NCBI GenBank assembly: GCA_902363555.1
Contig: CABJAM010000001.1
Coordinates: forward strand, 744,001-808,000
Reading direction: 5' to 3'
Length of the DNA stretch: 64,000 nt
DNA from: Lachnospiraceae bacterium
GTDB taxonomy: Bacteria > Bacillota > Clostridia > Lachnospirales > Lachnospiraceae
Shown here: in pieces, positions 34,801 through 45,244 of the stretch
How positions within the stretch are numbered: position 1 is the stretch's first letter
Layout: each line of letters begins with the position of its first letter
Translations under genes and position numbers: made by a program
The notes under the pieces: generated by a model
Database searches by the model: none
What the model saw: the letters and a program-made list of their open reading frames with translations, nothing else
What the model was told of the DNA's origin: nothing

Positions 34801-37800
34801 GACCTGCATGAAATAAAACTTGAGAATAAAGGCGTAGCTTTTACTGTTTATAATTCCGCTACCTATGCGCAGATAGAAATTACTAAAACGGATCGGCACG
34901 ACGCTGCTCATGTACTTATGGGCGCTGAATTTGAAGTTTATAGCAACGCTGAGTGTACGAGTCCTGTGAATGACTCTCAGGGAAGTATAATCACGCTTGT
35001 TACAGATAAAGACGGTAAGGCGACAGCCATGGTTCCTGTGGAAAAAGATGGCCAGACATCTTATTGGCTTAAGGAAGTAAAAGCGCCCGAGGGCTACTAT
35101 CCTTCCAGCGACGTGATCAAGGTGGATGTAAAATCCGGCCAACAGACCGCCGTAACTGTGACCAATGACGCTCTAAAAACAATCAATGTGATTAAACGGG
35201 ATTCGGAAGTAGCAGCAACAAAGCTCCCTGGAGTTGAATTTGAAATCTATGGGCCTTATGATGCGTCAGGCACTTCCTTACCTGAGGGTGCTGTGGCAAT
35301 CGATAAGCAGACGACCAATAGCGATGGTGTGTGCGAGTTCACAGGGCTTGTTCCTGGCAAATGGTACTACCTGAAGGAGGTTCAGGCTGCCAACGGATAT
35401 GCCCTGAATGAAAGTATTATTCCAGTGCAGACAACGGACGGCTCTGATTCGGCTACTGTAACGGAATCAACTATAACCAATGACCGTTTAGGCAGGCTGG
35501 AAATCGAGAAAACCACCAATATGGACTGCGAGAATGGCCAGACAAAACCATTGGCCGGCGTCGAATTTACACTGTATAAAGCAGTTTCAGATCCGGACGG
35601 CGAATATGCTGAGGGTTCGGATCATTATTCCAAGGGAGATGCGGTTGGAACCAAATCGACGGTTATGTCCAGCGACGATACGAAGGCATCGATAACCTTT
35701 GATGATCTTGTTCCGGGAATCTATATATTAGAAGAAAAAACTCCGGAGGGCCATAAATCCGTGAACGGAAAGGTGATCACGGTTCAGCCAGGCTACAATC
35801 AGGGAACGGGATATCCCGCATCCTCAGATGAGGAACGTGTTATTAATAATACTGCCGAAAAAGGTAAAGTAGCTTTAGACAAAGTTTCCTCCATTGACCC
35901 AAATGTGCATATTAAAGCAACATTTGATATTTTGGAGGCTCCCGTACCGGGGCAGTCGACTGTCAAAACGGTGGGTACTTTAACAACGACAGGAACGAAC
36001 ACTCCAGTTGTTTCAGACTGGCTGGCGCCGGGCGATTATGTACTGGTGGAAACCTCTGTTACAGGGGATTATACCATGGATGGTAAGGAGATACCGTTCA
36101 CCATTGAAGCCGGAAAAACAACACAGCTCACTGGAGATAAGGCTGTGGTTAATGTTCCTAAGGGAAAGGTGTCCGTGAAAAAGGTGGCTGAGTTCGCACT
36201 CAGTGGAAGTACTTCTGACGAGACGGCAACCTATGATCTGACCGGTTCTGTTTTAAAGCTGTATAAGAAAACCGGCGATAATACGTATAACAGTGATATT
36301 GTAGAAAAGTATGATAAGCCGGCGCAGACTTTTGACCTTAGAAGTTCGGCAGAGATGACCAGTGAGCTGCTGGATGCCGGAGAGTACTGGATTGTGGAGG
36401 AAGAATTTCCTGAAGGCTATAAGGCTCCGACAACATCTCAGGCGTTGACGGTACAGATTGATGGTCAGGCTAAGACGGTATATGTCGTTGGCCAGTGTGA
36501 GGTTAAGGCTGGCGTGACGAGTACGGATCAGGGAATGGATACAGCCCAGGTGTCTAATATTACAGATAATGGTAAGCTCCGTGTTAATAAATATGGTTTT
36601 TCAGTGGATGCAGCAAATCTGCTTGACGGTGCGCGGTTTGAAGTTTACAAGGTAGCTGATAAAAATACCGAAGGCGCGATCCATATTTCTGGTGATGTGT
36701 ATGGCGTTAAGGTTGAGGTTTCAGCATCAACGGATAGTGAAGGTTTTATTATGGAGTCCGGCACTAATGGCAAGGGTTCTGCATTATCCATAGATATGGA
36801 ACCGGGCATATATTATGTCAGAGAGGTTGACACAAGTAAAATTGAAGGTGGGCCGTGGTATCCGTATACAGAGTGGCAGGGACCGATTACTATTACTGCC
36901 GGTACCGAAACTTCTGTGGACTTTATCAATTATTCGATGCACGGTGAAGGTACTAAAACCGATGAGAACAGCAAGGGGCTTGCTGGAGCGACATTTGCGG
37001 CATTTGGAAGCGAAAGCGATGCAAAAAACTTCCAAGCATATGTTCAGTCCTTACACATAACACCTGACACAGAGGACGCTTCAAACGCAAAGGCTAAGCT
37101 GCTGGCGAACCTTAAGGATGAAAGCTTTCTGAGTACACATAAAATTGTGGCAGTATCGTCTGTGAGCGACAGTAACGGAAAGTTTTCATTTGAGGGTCTT
37201 GTACCGGAAAAAACTTATTATATATGTGAGGTCGTGGCTCCGGATGAGTATGCACTTAATACAGAGATTGTTACTGCTACGGTAAACAAAGATGGCGTTG
37301 GTTTTACAAAGCCTATTACGTTTTCAGATTATAAACTGGGTCGCCTTACTGTGGAAAAGTTCACGATACTCAATGCCACTGAGTTTAACGTAGCAGGAAT
37401 CGCGTTTAATGTATATCGGGCTGTCGAGGATACAGATGGTGTGTATGTATATAACGGCAAAAATTATAAAAAGCTTGAAGACACGCCGGTCGCTTCCGGA
37501 ACCAGCGATGCGAAAGGGATTTATACCAGTATCCTGCTGGAGGAAGGCACCTATATTGTTGAGGAGACAGTACCTGCTGAAAGTCCTGTGAGAAAGCCCA
37601 ATGGCGATGATACTATGGCCCAAGGGGCATCAAATACGTTTGGTTCCAGAGATTACGTTGTATTGACAGTTCAACGTAACAAAGATACAAGCGTCATTGA
37701 CGACCAGGAGATACGTTTCTATAACCCGGCAACCTACGGTAAGTTTACGTTTAAAAAGGTGGATCAGGATGGTAAGGTTATTACCGGCAGTACAGTAACC

Positions 37801-40800
37801 TTTAAGCTGTATCGGAACGTGGGAAATTCGGAGAATCCGAGCTGGGAGCTTGTGGGGAACACGATCACCGCATCGCAGACGGACCAGAATTATGTCTCCG
37901 ACTTCCTTCCTGCGGGCGAATATAAACTGGTCGAGGTCAGCGCGCCCGGTTATACTATCGCCTATGGCGAGGATAATCCCTTATCCTTTAAGATTGAAGG
38001 GGGAAAGATTACCGGTTCAACGGAAGGGAATACTACCCCGAATGTTGATGCATCATTGAAACAGCCGTTGGTTCTGACAAACATTAAGCAGGGCAGCCTT
38101 GAACTGTTAAAAGTTGGTATGCTGGCCAATGAAGTCTATGACAAAAATCTTGAAGGCGCACAGTTTATTCTTTACAAGAATGTGAAGAACGATGCTAGTC
38201 TGGATTGTGTCGCTGAAAATATTGTTGTAACTGGTAAGATTCCAGCGACTGGTGCTAATAAAGGTGTTAATAAAACCGGAAATGACGGCAAATGTAAGTG
38301 GGAAAACCTGGATGCGGGCAGCTACTGGCTGAAAGAAATCGAACCGGCAGCAAATTCGGAGGCTGGTAAAGATCGCGATAAAAATCCTAAATATACCTAT
38401 AGCAGCGATGCGAGACTTGTAACTATTGAAGCCGGCCAGGAGGTAGTTTTGGATAAGGCAGATGCCAACGACCAAAATCACAGAGTCGAGAATACGACAA
38501 CTTACGGACAACTGAAAATCCGGAAGGTCGATGCCAATAACACGAATAAAGGGCTGGAGGCAATCTTTAAGGTTTACCTGGATAAAGAATGTACAAAACC
38601 TGCTTATGGTATTGCGAATAAGGAATCACAATTTACCACAGATAAAAATACCGGTGTAGGTACATCCTATCCGCTTCCAGCAGGCACTAATTATTATCTG
38701 AAGGAAACCAAAACGCCTGACGGTTATACGTATACCGATGGTGAAGTGTTTGGACCATATACCATCAAATCCAATGAGATTATAGATTTGTCAACTACTC
38801 CGACGGAATATATTACAAACACAAAGCAGTTTAGCATCAAAGTCACAAAGAAGGCCACCAATGCATCCGACAACACAAAGAATTTATTATACGGCAGCGA
38901 ATTTGTTGCCGGAGCCGTAATTGGTCTGTATGAAAGCAACGAAGCGAATGCCGAGCCGGTGGCTACCCAAACGACCGATGCCAACGGTGTTGTGACCTTT
39001 ACGGGCCTGAAATTCACACAGGAACCCAAAACCTGGTATGTCCGTGAGATCACTCCGCCTGACAATGGAAACTACGCATTAAATACGACCTTCTACCCGG
39101 TGGAAGTATCCTATGGTGATGGTAAGCAGATCGAATTTACCATAAATGCCGAAGATGCTGCCAATAAAGGAATCCTCTATGATGATGAGAAAGGCAATGT
39201 ATCCATCATCAAGCAAGTAAAATGGCAGGGGCTGGATACGCCCGCAAAGGATGTGGAGTTTGCGCTTTATGCTGTATCAGAGCAAGGCCAGGTCCATAGC
39301 GAGGGCAGTACCGCAGCGGCCACGCTGAAAACAGACGGACAGGGTAACGCGAAGAGCAAGCCGCTGGATGCTGGATGGTATGAGCTTGTGGAAACCAAAG
39401 TTCCAGAAGGATATGCAAAGGCTCCGAGCTACTGGATAGAAATTAAAAACAATGAAGAAAGCACTACGCTCTATAATGCGGATGGCGATGCACTGGGCAA
39501 CACGATCGTCAACGAGGCCGATAAGGGTAAGTTCATTCTTTATAAGTGGGATGGTGATAAAGATACAAATGAGAGCAGTCTTACCCGGCTGGATCAGGCT
39601 CAATTTACAGTCGAACGGAAAGTATCCGACGCGCCAGAAAAGTGGGAATATACGGTTAATAATGACAGAAATCAGTCTATAATAACCGTCCTTGATGATA
39701 CGAATCAGCCTGGTAATTACCGTTACGAGTCCGGGTATCTGGAACCGGGAACATACCGGATCACAGAAATTACGACGCCTGAGTATTCCTATAATAATGG
39801 GGGAACGCAGCAGACCATCACATTTGCTCTGAATGGCGACGCTCAGGAGTTTGAGATCACTAAAGGCGAGACATTGAACGTTAATGCCTACAACAGTCCG
39901 CAGGGCTCGATCACACTGACCAAATATGGCCAGTATGATCCGGATCATGGGGATGCCCTTAAAACATTGTCAGGCGCCACCTTTAAGCTTTATAAAGACA
40001 AGGATTGTACCCAGGAAATCGAGAACAGTCTGAGGACTGCCGATGGCAATGGCGTCTGTAGGTGGGAGAATCTGGACCCAGGAACATACTATATTAAAGA
40101 GACAGCGGATGGGAAGACGGCGGTAAATAATGCAGGCTTTGAGATATCCACAGAAGTTCAGAGCGTAGTTATTGAGCGGGGGACCCTGGTAGCCAGAATT
40201 GCATCCACGGATGCCAGTATTAGCGATCCGGAGAAAGCAAAAATTTACAAGGATGTTACCGTTGTGAACCAGTCCAACGCCGGAAAAATCCGCATCGTGA
40301 AAACCAATGCGGATGGAAGTCAAAAGCTGGCCGGCGCTGAATTTAAGATCTATGCGCAGGAAGGAACGGGCTGGAGTGCTGAACCGTTACAGATATTAAC
40401 CATTACCGATGCCACGACTGGTGTTGTATCTGATTTCCTTAAAGCGGAAAAAGCAGGAACAACGTATAAGATCGTGGAAACTCATGCCCCCGAAGGTTAT
40501 ACGCTGGATGGGGAGATGGTCGAGCTGGAGCAGATCGTGACGGTTTACCCATACCATGAACCATCGCTGGAGAGTGGTGCGGACAGCCATAATTATGTCA
40601 CATTCAAAAATGAAAAGGATGACAGCATGGCAGGCCTTAGCGGTGGCATCCATAAACAGATCCGGGAAGCTGGTGATGGCGACAACGAGACGACATTTTC
40701 CGATGACCCTGTCACTGCGGATGCGAGTCTGCTCAGCAGCGCCTACACCCTGGAATTTAAGGTGGACGGCTACGCTGACGGCAAGAATGAAAAGCCTGTG

Positions 40801-43800
40801 AAGGAGCTTACAGTCACCGATAATCGCATCGGGCTGGAATACATTGAAAGTGTAAATTCCGGCTCGGAGGTATACAAGGACTTAACGGTTACCGACAGAG
40901 ATTATACGATAAATTCTCTGACTGTGAATCCATCAGCGAATACGGAGAACACGGCCGAAAAACCAGGTGCTGAAATTTATATTCAGAGCAGTATGGCTGA
41001 AAAGGCAGCAGGAACATGGACGCACTTAAAGACATTTTCCGACGTCTCCGAGACGCAGAACATAAGCTTTGACGGCCGGAAGGTTGTGGGTGTGAAGGTC
41101 GTTTATACGAACACGCTGGAGAAGTTCAGCAGCGACGGCCTCGTTCTCAATATAACCTTTGCAAACCGGGGAGAGTGGTCCACGGAAACGGACCATGAAG
41201 TCCGGCGGATCAACAATACGGCGGATATCACCTGGAAAGACACATATCTGGATGCCGCCGGTCAGGAAAAGACAAGAGAGCGGAATAATAATTCCAATAC
41301 AGTTTTGGCTAATATTCCGTCCTTCACAATGAAAATACCGGAGATTGCCATTAACACAGAAATAACAGATAGCAAGACGACCTTCTATTCCGGTGATGAA
41401 ATCAATTTCAGAGTCTTAGCGAGAAATATGTCGCTGGCCGGTGAGGACCGGATTTTAAGACAGCCGGTGCTTTCCTTAAAGCTCCCGGCACAGACGGCGC
41501 TGGATGAATCAAAGTACCAGTCCAGCCAGGGCTTCCTTGTACGTAAGGTTGCTGCCGATGGTTCATCGGTGATCATACCTCAGTCCTTATATACAGTTAC
41601 CGCCACAGAGGTTCCGGCGGCACTGAAGGATCAGGGCGGTGATTCCTATGGAGAGGATGCCAATTATACAACAACACAATATGCCTTCGCCTTTGCCGAT
41701 AACGATCTGACCACACTGGCCGAGGGCGAGAGCATCCAGATTGAGTTCAGGGGCTATATCTCCTATGAGAGTAAGGGCGGTTTCGATTTGGTCATTCCTG
41801 CATATTTAAGCAGCAGTGCCAAAATACCGAAATCCAGTGAAAACCCCAAAGGCTTAAGCTTTGTACCATATAACCAGACCTTGTACGAAAATCCGGTAAC
41901 CGATGCGCTGGTTGGTGATGACCTGAGCTATGTCAATGATACCGACAGCCGTGTTGTAACTGATACGACGGCCGTGAAGCTGCTCAAATCCATCGGCGTC
42001 AAGGGGGATGACGGGCAGATCCATTGGCTCAGCCGCGGGGCTGTGGCCACCGTACATCCGGCCGGAGAAATTTATTACAAGCTGACCCTTTATAATTATT
42101 CAGATGCATATATTGAAACTGCAAAATTTGTGGATGTGTTCCCGGGGCCGGATGATACGTACATCACCAGCATGTCCGAGGGCAGAGGTACAGATATTCC
42201 ATTTGGTCCGGGTTATGAAAAAATGACCCTGCTGGATGCTTCCGCCGGAGGAAATATTACCTGGTACTCCACAAACCACGACTTTAGTACACGCCGCGGC
42301 AGTGAGACGACAGGAATCCTTCAACCGCTGTATTATATGCAGTCAGATTGGAGTAACTGGAGCGGCGGCATTATGAGCAATGCCACAGCCCTTGGCGCTG
42401 AGGTGGACTTTACCAATGGCGGCACCGCAGAAGGACTTGAACCTTCCGGAAGCTATGAAATTATCATCAGCATGAGAGCGCCGGGATATACGGCCGATAA
42501 GATCAGCGAGTATTATGGTAAATTCATGGACAATTCCGCGGCGGTTAGCGTTGTAAAGGCAGGCGCTGCATCCATTGAGAACGCCACGATTCCTGTGAAT
42601 GACCGCGTGGAGCCCAATAAAGTTCGGGCCACCATGGATCTGCCCACCGGAAGTATCGGTGATTATGTATGGTTTGACAGTAATGCCAATGGCATACAGG
42701 ACAGCGATGAAGCTCCGGTGGAGGGCATGACCGTGGAGCTGTGGCAGACCCGCTATTATACATTTAACGGTTCTGTCCGCAGGGAAACAAAAATGATCCA
42801 ATCCACAGTAACGGATCAGGACGGCAAATATCTTTTCAGCGGGCTGCCCTGCCAGTATCTGGCCGAAGGTTCCACTGAAGGCTCGCAGAACCCGTCCGAC
42901 TATGTGGGTGGTGAGTATTACACCTATCAGGTGAAATTTATCCGCGGTGAACGCTATGATGACTACACCTTTACACAGCAGGAAGCCGGAAGTGACCGCG
43001 CCGTGGACTCCAATCCGGACGCCAATGGCGAGACAAAGGACATACAGCTCAAGGTTATTTCCAATGCGGACGGCAGCCTGTCCGGCGAGTCCAATATGAC
43101 CATCGATGCAGGTATCCTTACGTCCTATGCATTAGGCGACTATGTATGGCTGGATCGCAACTGCAACGGTGTACAGGATGACGGCGAGATCGGTGTTCCG
43201 GATGTTCCGGTATTCCTCTACAAGGTCGACGGACCGAACGGTGAGGTGGCAAAGAATCAGACTGCTACTGCAAGAACAGTTACAGATAAGGACGGACGTT
43301 ATTGGTTCGATAACCTTATGGAAGGCTATTATGTGGTGGAGTTCGATATCAGCAACCTGAAGAAGCTGACGGATAACGGATACACTTATCGTTATGATTT
43401 TACACAGGTTCAGGATACATCCCGTGGCGAGATGGCCACGGATTCCGATGCCCGCCATGCAGTGGATACGGATGGACGTATCCGCCGGACCAATGTCATC
43501 ACACTGACGGAAGCGGCTCTGAGGAGTGCTGGCCTTGAGGAACATGCAGACCCGCGCTGGGATGCAGGCCTTGTGACCTACAGTGCGATCGGCGGTTATG
43601 TATTCGATGACCAGGATTATGATGATCTGCAAAGTATTTATATACCGCTGGAGGGAACGCTGGTTGAACTTTTCGAGGTCAATCCGGACGGAAGCCTTTC
43701 AGATCAGCCGGTGGCCACTCAGGTGGTCGGCGCAGATGGGAAGTATTTCTTTGATCATCTGGCCTTTGGCACGGAATATAAAGACTACAGCGTTAAATTT

Positions 43801-45078
43801 ACTTATCCGGACGGTTATATTGGAGTGGATGCCAACGCCGACGGCGATGGCGGAACCTCAGACCCGGCGAAGGATTCACATTTTGATTCCGACGTGAATG
43901 ATTTTGCCACAGATGCATCGGGCAATGTAGACCGTACAAGCGGCTATATCCGCAGGATACGTCTGGGTCAGGATATGATTACTACAACATGGGATGCCGG
44001 TGCCAGAAAATACAGTGCCATCGGCGACTATGTATGGATCGATGAGAACAAGAATGGCCTGCAGGATGATGACGAAACACCGGTTCCCGGTGTGACCGTT
44101 GTATTGCAGAGCCGCAAGGACAGCAGCTCACCGTGGGAATATGAATCTTATACAGTGACCGATGAAAATGGCCGGTATGAGTTCCATAATCTGGAGAGCA
44201 GTGACAGGATCACAAAGGAGTACAGAGTTGTATTTGTACTTTCTGAAACAACAAAGATCACCACACTCAACAGCGGCAGCGACAGTACCATCGACTCCGA
44301 TGCCATCGGCACCTATATGCCGGACATTGTTCCGATTGTCACCGCTGGCCAGGCATTTACCGGCGGCTACGTGACAACATACATCAAGCCGGGTTATGGC
44401 GAGGAGGATATGACCTGGGATGCCGGTATCGTAAAGGTATTCGGCGCTATCGGTGATTATGTATGGTATGATGACGACCATAATGGTATCCAAGACGATA
44501 ACGAAAAGGGTGTTCCAAACGTTCCTGTAATTCTGGAAATGAACACCTCCGGAAACTCCCGTGATGAGGATGCCTGGGTCGTTGTGGGTGAGATGACCAC
44601 CGACGAAAACGGCCGGTATTTGTTTGAAGGTCTGGAAAGCGGTTATTACCGTGTGAAGTTCCAGATCCCCGTAGATTATGTGAATACACGATATAACCGG
44701 GGAACCGGTGAAAACGGCAATGCCGTGGACTCCGATGCATCAAGAGAGGCCGGTGACCGCTGGTATTACACAGCCGCATTCTTCCTTCCGGAGGGAACCA
44801 TCGATCTGACCTGGGATGCCGGTATTTACAAGCCGACAACCCGGACAGAAACGACAACAAATCGTGAGCCCGTAGACCGGGTAGTTACGACAACCCGCGA
44901 CCGGGTGACAAGGACTACGCGGACTGTCACAAGAACGCGGAACGAAAGAAGGAGAAATGTGCGTACCGGAGACCCGACACCGGTGAACATCATCCTCGGG
45001 ATAGCCATTGTCAGCCTGGGTGTGATCGGCGTGATCGTCTATCGCAAAAAGAAAAAGAATGATGGCGACAAGAAATAA
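31870..45078 (+). CDS. Giant multidomain surface adhesin with SpaA-like and SdrD_B repeats
   Basis: A 4402-residue secreted protein. A signal peptide (about 1-35, ending near QASASE) is followed by a Thr/Gln/Ser-rich stalk (to about 190) and an Ig-like region (about 195-520). From about 535 to 2910 I count some 20 SpaA/Cna-B-like domains, each opening with a G(K/R/S)(L/F/V)xxxK strand, then L(A/P/E)G(A/V)xF and Y(Y/I)(L/W)KE. The Lys and Glu fit self-formed isopeptide bonds. Residues 2910-3590 hold beta-rich domains (YVNDTDSRVV, YYKLTLYNYSD). Five SdrD_B units start near 3594, 3753, 3904, 4048 and 4191 with GDYVWxDxNxNGxQD calcium loops; the third is degenerate. An Arg/Thr-rich spacer, a membrane segment and KKKKNDGDKK end it. 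There is no LPXTG, only VRTGDPTP. Confidence 0.93.
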   Translation: MKYKKGLAKRLIALFLVCVMIISSGSGFSMQASASEVESGADTTATLDTSPPADPASVPTNTTGSAQAPQTQASQPEQTQAPQEQTQATQAPQTESTVTETTAATTAPSDNGTDASGQTNAAGQTNASGQTNSAGQTEGSESTESTKAPESSSESSGGASNTLGTESSAETQESVETETETESEEIALMAMDNTSSSFVIEGSVNKVQNLTASILSGESFDYIIGYTVPPIQGEGSYSAVTIQVELPEHLSVVPDPDGINQLSITGQDVKSVYMRDRTLVINLHQTLQTGEAKTVTIKFQTDNFKWKNGSKITLNPVLTGNKSGGASVTGKLAENAKPVVTVTTDDGWMIDKTVGKVSSDDAYYYVPYTVKVINTKSGADADEDRFGRLDVAGMQVIDVLPLPDTGKTNASGQHIGYAINGAPAEIIDVKMGETALTNGTDYTVSGDNGQIVFKKTAVSAANGKYTKAGTPISTTYTYTVKYPKAAYITPSNESKAEEYWLQNTATLKYTLLGQNEATDKDTAEIVLGEKEKSDEHQDLTVKKVVLIDGTEYGYTTGYGTVKFTLFTDANCTKVANNYNGEIAAGEEQAVSNSGTIAFKDLKPGTYYLKETVIASGLSNTDTVVRVLLASDGTVSLPESEATAEISENQVKVKNTADGFGTVEFYKYGKNSEGTIAPLAGVEFTLTSNGSPSKKYTAVSDADGHVLFVGIPAGSYVLKESSVGVNSEYEVVENQFNVTVVGNKNVYPSGLPNEDNIDAVNGAPVFENISGKGKFKIHKISSNDSTKNLAGAKFHLYGPYDSAQTSIPADAKPVQIGGSDYVMVTGDGGLAVSEPLKAGYYILKEIEAPADYAVIGDGLTSVQIIANTVREDAYVIENDEMLYLDIRKVGTVTTTSGTTEAEELAGAVFEIYKDNSGDVSALVGTIITYLDGTGRSTSCLLGTEDVTGDGSKERLHVGPGTYYWKEKKAPDNYELIDSDLHEIKLENKGVAFTVYNSATYAQIEITKTDRHDAAHVLMGAEFEVYSNAECTSPVNDSQGSIITLVTDKDGKATAMVPVEKDGQTSYWLKEVKAPEGYYPSSDVIKVDVKSGQQTAVTVTNDALKTINVIKRDSEVAATKLPGVEFEIYGPYDASGTSLPEGAVAIDKQTTNSDGVCEFTGLVPGKWYYLKEVQAANGYALNESIIPVQTTDGSDSATVTESTITNDRLGRLEIEKTTNMDCENGQTKPLAGVEFTLYKAVSDPDGEYAEGSDHYSKGDAVGTKSTVMSSDDTKASITFDDLVPGIYILEEKTPEGHKSVNGKVITVQPGYNQGTGYPASSDEERVINNTAEKGKVALDKVSSIDPNVHIKATFDILEAPVPGQSTVKTVGTLTTTGTNTPVVSDWLAPGDYVLVETSVTGDYTMDGKEIPFTIEAGKTTQLTGDKAVVNVPKGKVSVKKVAEFALSGSTSDETATYDLTGSVLKLYKKTGDNTYNSDIVEKYDKPAQTFDLRSSAEMTSELLDAGEYWIVEEEFPEGYKAPTTSQALTVQIDGQAKTVYVVGQCEVKAGVTSTDQGMDTAQVSNITDNGKLRVNKYGFSVDAANLLDGARFEVYKVADKNTEGAIHISGDVYGVKVEVSASTDSEGFIMESGTNGKGSALSIDMEPGIYYVREVDTSKIEGGPWYPYTEWQGPITITAGTETSVDFINYSMHGEGTKTDENSKGLAGATFAAFGSESDAKNFQAYVQSLHITPDTEDASNAKAKLLANLKDESFLSTHKIVAVSSVSDSNGKFSFEGLVPEKTYYICEVVAPDEYALNTEIVTATVNKDGVGFTKPITFSDYKLGRLTVEKFTILNATEFNVAGIAFNVYRAVEDTDGVYVYNGKNYKKLEDTPVASGTSDAKGIYTSILLEEGTYIVEETVPAESPVRKPNGDDTMAQGASNTFGSRDYVVLTVQRNKDTSVIDDQEIRFYNPATYGKFTFKKVDQDGKVITGSTVTFKLYRNVGNSENPSWELVGNTITASQTDQNYVSDFLPAGEYKLVEVSAPGYTIAYGEDNPLSFKIEGGKITGSTEGNTTPNVDASLKQPLVLTNIKQGSLELLKVGMLANEVYDKNLEGAQFILYKNVKNDASLDCVAENIVVTGKIPATGANKGVNKTGNDGKCKWENLDAGSYWLKEIEPAANSEAGKDRDKNPKYTYSSDARLVTIEAGQEVVLDKADANDQNHRVENTTTYGQLKIRKVDANNTNKGLEAIFKVYLDKECTKPAYGIANKESQFTTDKNTGVGTSYPLPAGTNYYLKETKTPDGYTYTDGEVFGPYTIKSNEIIDLSTTPTEYITNTKQFSIKVTKKATNASDNTKNLLYGSEFVAGAVIGLYESNEANAEPVATQTTDANGVVTFTGLKFTQEPKTWYVREITPPDNGNYALNTTFYPVEVSYGDGKQIEFTINAEDAANKGILYDDEKGNVSIIKQVKWQGLDTPAKDVEFALYAVSEQGQVHSEGSTAAATLKTDGQGNAKSKPLDAGWYELVETKVPEGYAKAPSYWIEIKNNEESTTLYNADGDALGNTIVNEADKGKFILYKWDGDKDTNESSLTRLDQAQFTVERKVSDAPEKWEYTVNNDRNQSIITVLDDTNQPGNYRYESGYLEPGTYRITEITTPEYSYNNGGTQQTITFALNGDAQEFEITKGETLNVNAYNSPQGSITLTKYGQYDPDHGDALKTLSGATFKLYKDKDCTQEIENSLRTADGNGVCRWENLDPGTYYIKETADGKTAVNNAGFEISTEVQSVVIERGTLVARIASTDASISDPEKAKIYKDVTVVNQSNAGKIRIVKTNADGSQKLAGAEFKIYAQEGTGWSAEPLQILTITDATTGVVSDFLKAEKAGTTYKIVETHAPEGYTLDGEMVELEQIVTVYPYHEPSLESGADSHNYVTFKNEKDDSMAGLSGGIHKQIREAGDGDNETTFSDDPVTADASLLSSAYTLEFKVDGYADGKNEKPVKELTVTDNRIGLEYIESVNSGSEVYKDLTVTDRDYTINSLTVNPSANTENTAEKPGAEIYIQSSMAEKAAGTWTHLKTFSDVSETQNISFDGRKVVGVKVVYTNTLEKFSSDGLVLNITFANRGEWSTETDHEVRRINNTADITWKDTYLDAAGQEKTRERNNNSNTVLANIPSFTMKIPEIAINTEITDSKTTFYSGDEINFRVLARNMSLAGEDRILRQPVLSLKLPAQTALDESKYQSSQGFLVRKVAADGSSVIIPQSLYTVTATEVPAALKDQGGDSYGEDANYTTTQYAFAFADNDLTTLAEGESIQIEFRGYISYESKGGFDLVIPAYLSSSAKIPKSSENPKGLSFVPYNQTLYENPVTDALVGDDLSYVNDTDSRVVTDTTAVKLLKSIGVKGDDGQIHWLSRGAVATVHPAGEIYYKLTLYNYSDAYIETAKFVDVFPGPDDTYITSMSEGRGTDIPFGPGYEKMTLLDASAGGNITWYSTNHDFSTRRGSETTGILQPLYYMQSDWSNWSGGIMSNATALGAEVDFTNGGTAEGLEPSGSYEIIISMRAPGYTADKISEYYGKFMDNSAAVSVVKAGAASIENATIPVNDRVEPNKVRATMDLPTGSIGDYVWFDSNANGIQDSDEAPVEGMTVELWQTRYYTFNGSVRRETKMIQSTVTDQDGKYLFSGLPCQYLAEGSTEGSQNPSDYVGGEYYTYQVKFIRGERYDDYTFTQQEAGSDRAVDSNPDANGETKDIQLKVISNADGSLSGESNMTIDAGILTSYALGDYVWLDRNCNGVQDDGEIGVPDVPVFLYKVDGPNGEVAKNQTATARTVTDKDGRYWFDNLMEGYYVVEFDISNLKKLTDNGYTYRYDFTQVQDTSRGEMATDSDARHAVDTDGRIRRTNVITLTEAALRSAGLEEHADPRWDAGLVTYSAIGGYVFDDQDYDDLQSIYIPLEGTLVELFEVNPDGSLSDQPVATQVVGADGKYFFDHLAFGTEYKDYSVKFTYPDGYIGVDANADGDGGTSDPAKDSHFDSDVNDFATDASGNVDRTSGYIRRIRLGQDMITTTWDAGARKYSAIGDYVWIDENKNGLQDDDETPVPGVTVVLQSRKDSSSPWEYESYTVTDENGRYEFHNLESSDRITKEYRVVFVLSETTKITTLNSGSDSTIDSDAIGTYMPDIVPIVTAGQAFTGGYVTTYIKPGYGEEDMTWDAGIVKVFGAIGDYVWYDDDHNGIQDDNEKGVPNVPVILEMNTSGNSRDEDAWVVVGEMTTDENGRYLFEGLESGYYRVKFQIPVDYVNTRYNRGTGENGNAVDSDASREAGDRWYYTAAFFLPEGTIDLTWDAGIYKPTTRTETTTNREPVDRVVTTTRDRVTRTTRTVTRTRNERRRNVRTGDPTPVNIILGIAIVSLGVIGVIVYRKKKKNDGDKK

Positions 45079-45100
45079 TCGGTAAGCAAAAGTATCGACC

Positions 45101-45140
45101 GAAACCGGCAGTGAGACTTCGTTTCGCTGCCGGTTTCCTT
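45101..45140 (+). terminator. Terminator-like hairpin after the giant adhesin
   Basis: GAAACCGGCAG (45101-45111) pairs with CTGCCGGTTTC (45127-45137), with an inner TGAGAC/GTTTCG part. The following CTTTG is a weak T-tract. Confidence 0.7.
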
Positions 45141-45201
45141 TGCGGCGACTGCCGCGATCCATCACAGCGAAGCGGAGATGGATGTAGCGAAGCAACGAGC
45201 C
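45138..45201 (+). repeat. Dispersed repeat element, copy C (rearranged)
   Basis: It contains TTTGCGGCGACTGCCGCGATCC and TAGCGAAGCAACGAGCC, the same blocks as copies A and B but beginning in the middle of the unit. Again it directly follows a terminator hairpin. Confidence 0.7.
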
Positions 45202-45244
45202 CGTCATGCAAAAAAAACCCGGACACCCAATTTTCAGGGCTGCC

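Noticed and set aside
31870..45078. The giant adhesin as an assembly artefact of repeated domains
   Set aside because: The domains are strongly diverged in DNA and protein, so a collapsed or over-extended repeat is unlikely, and the frame is open throughout with proper signal and anchor ends.
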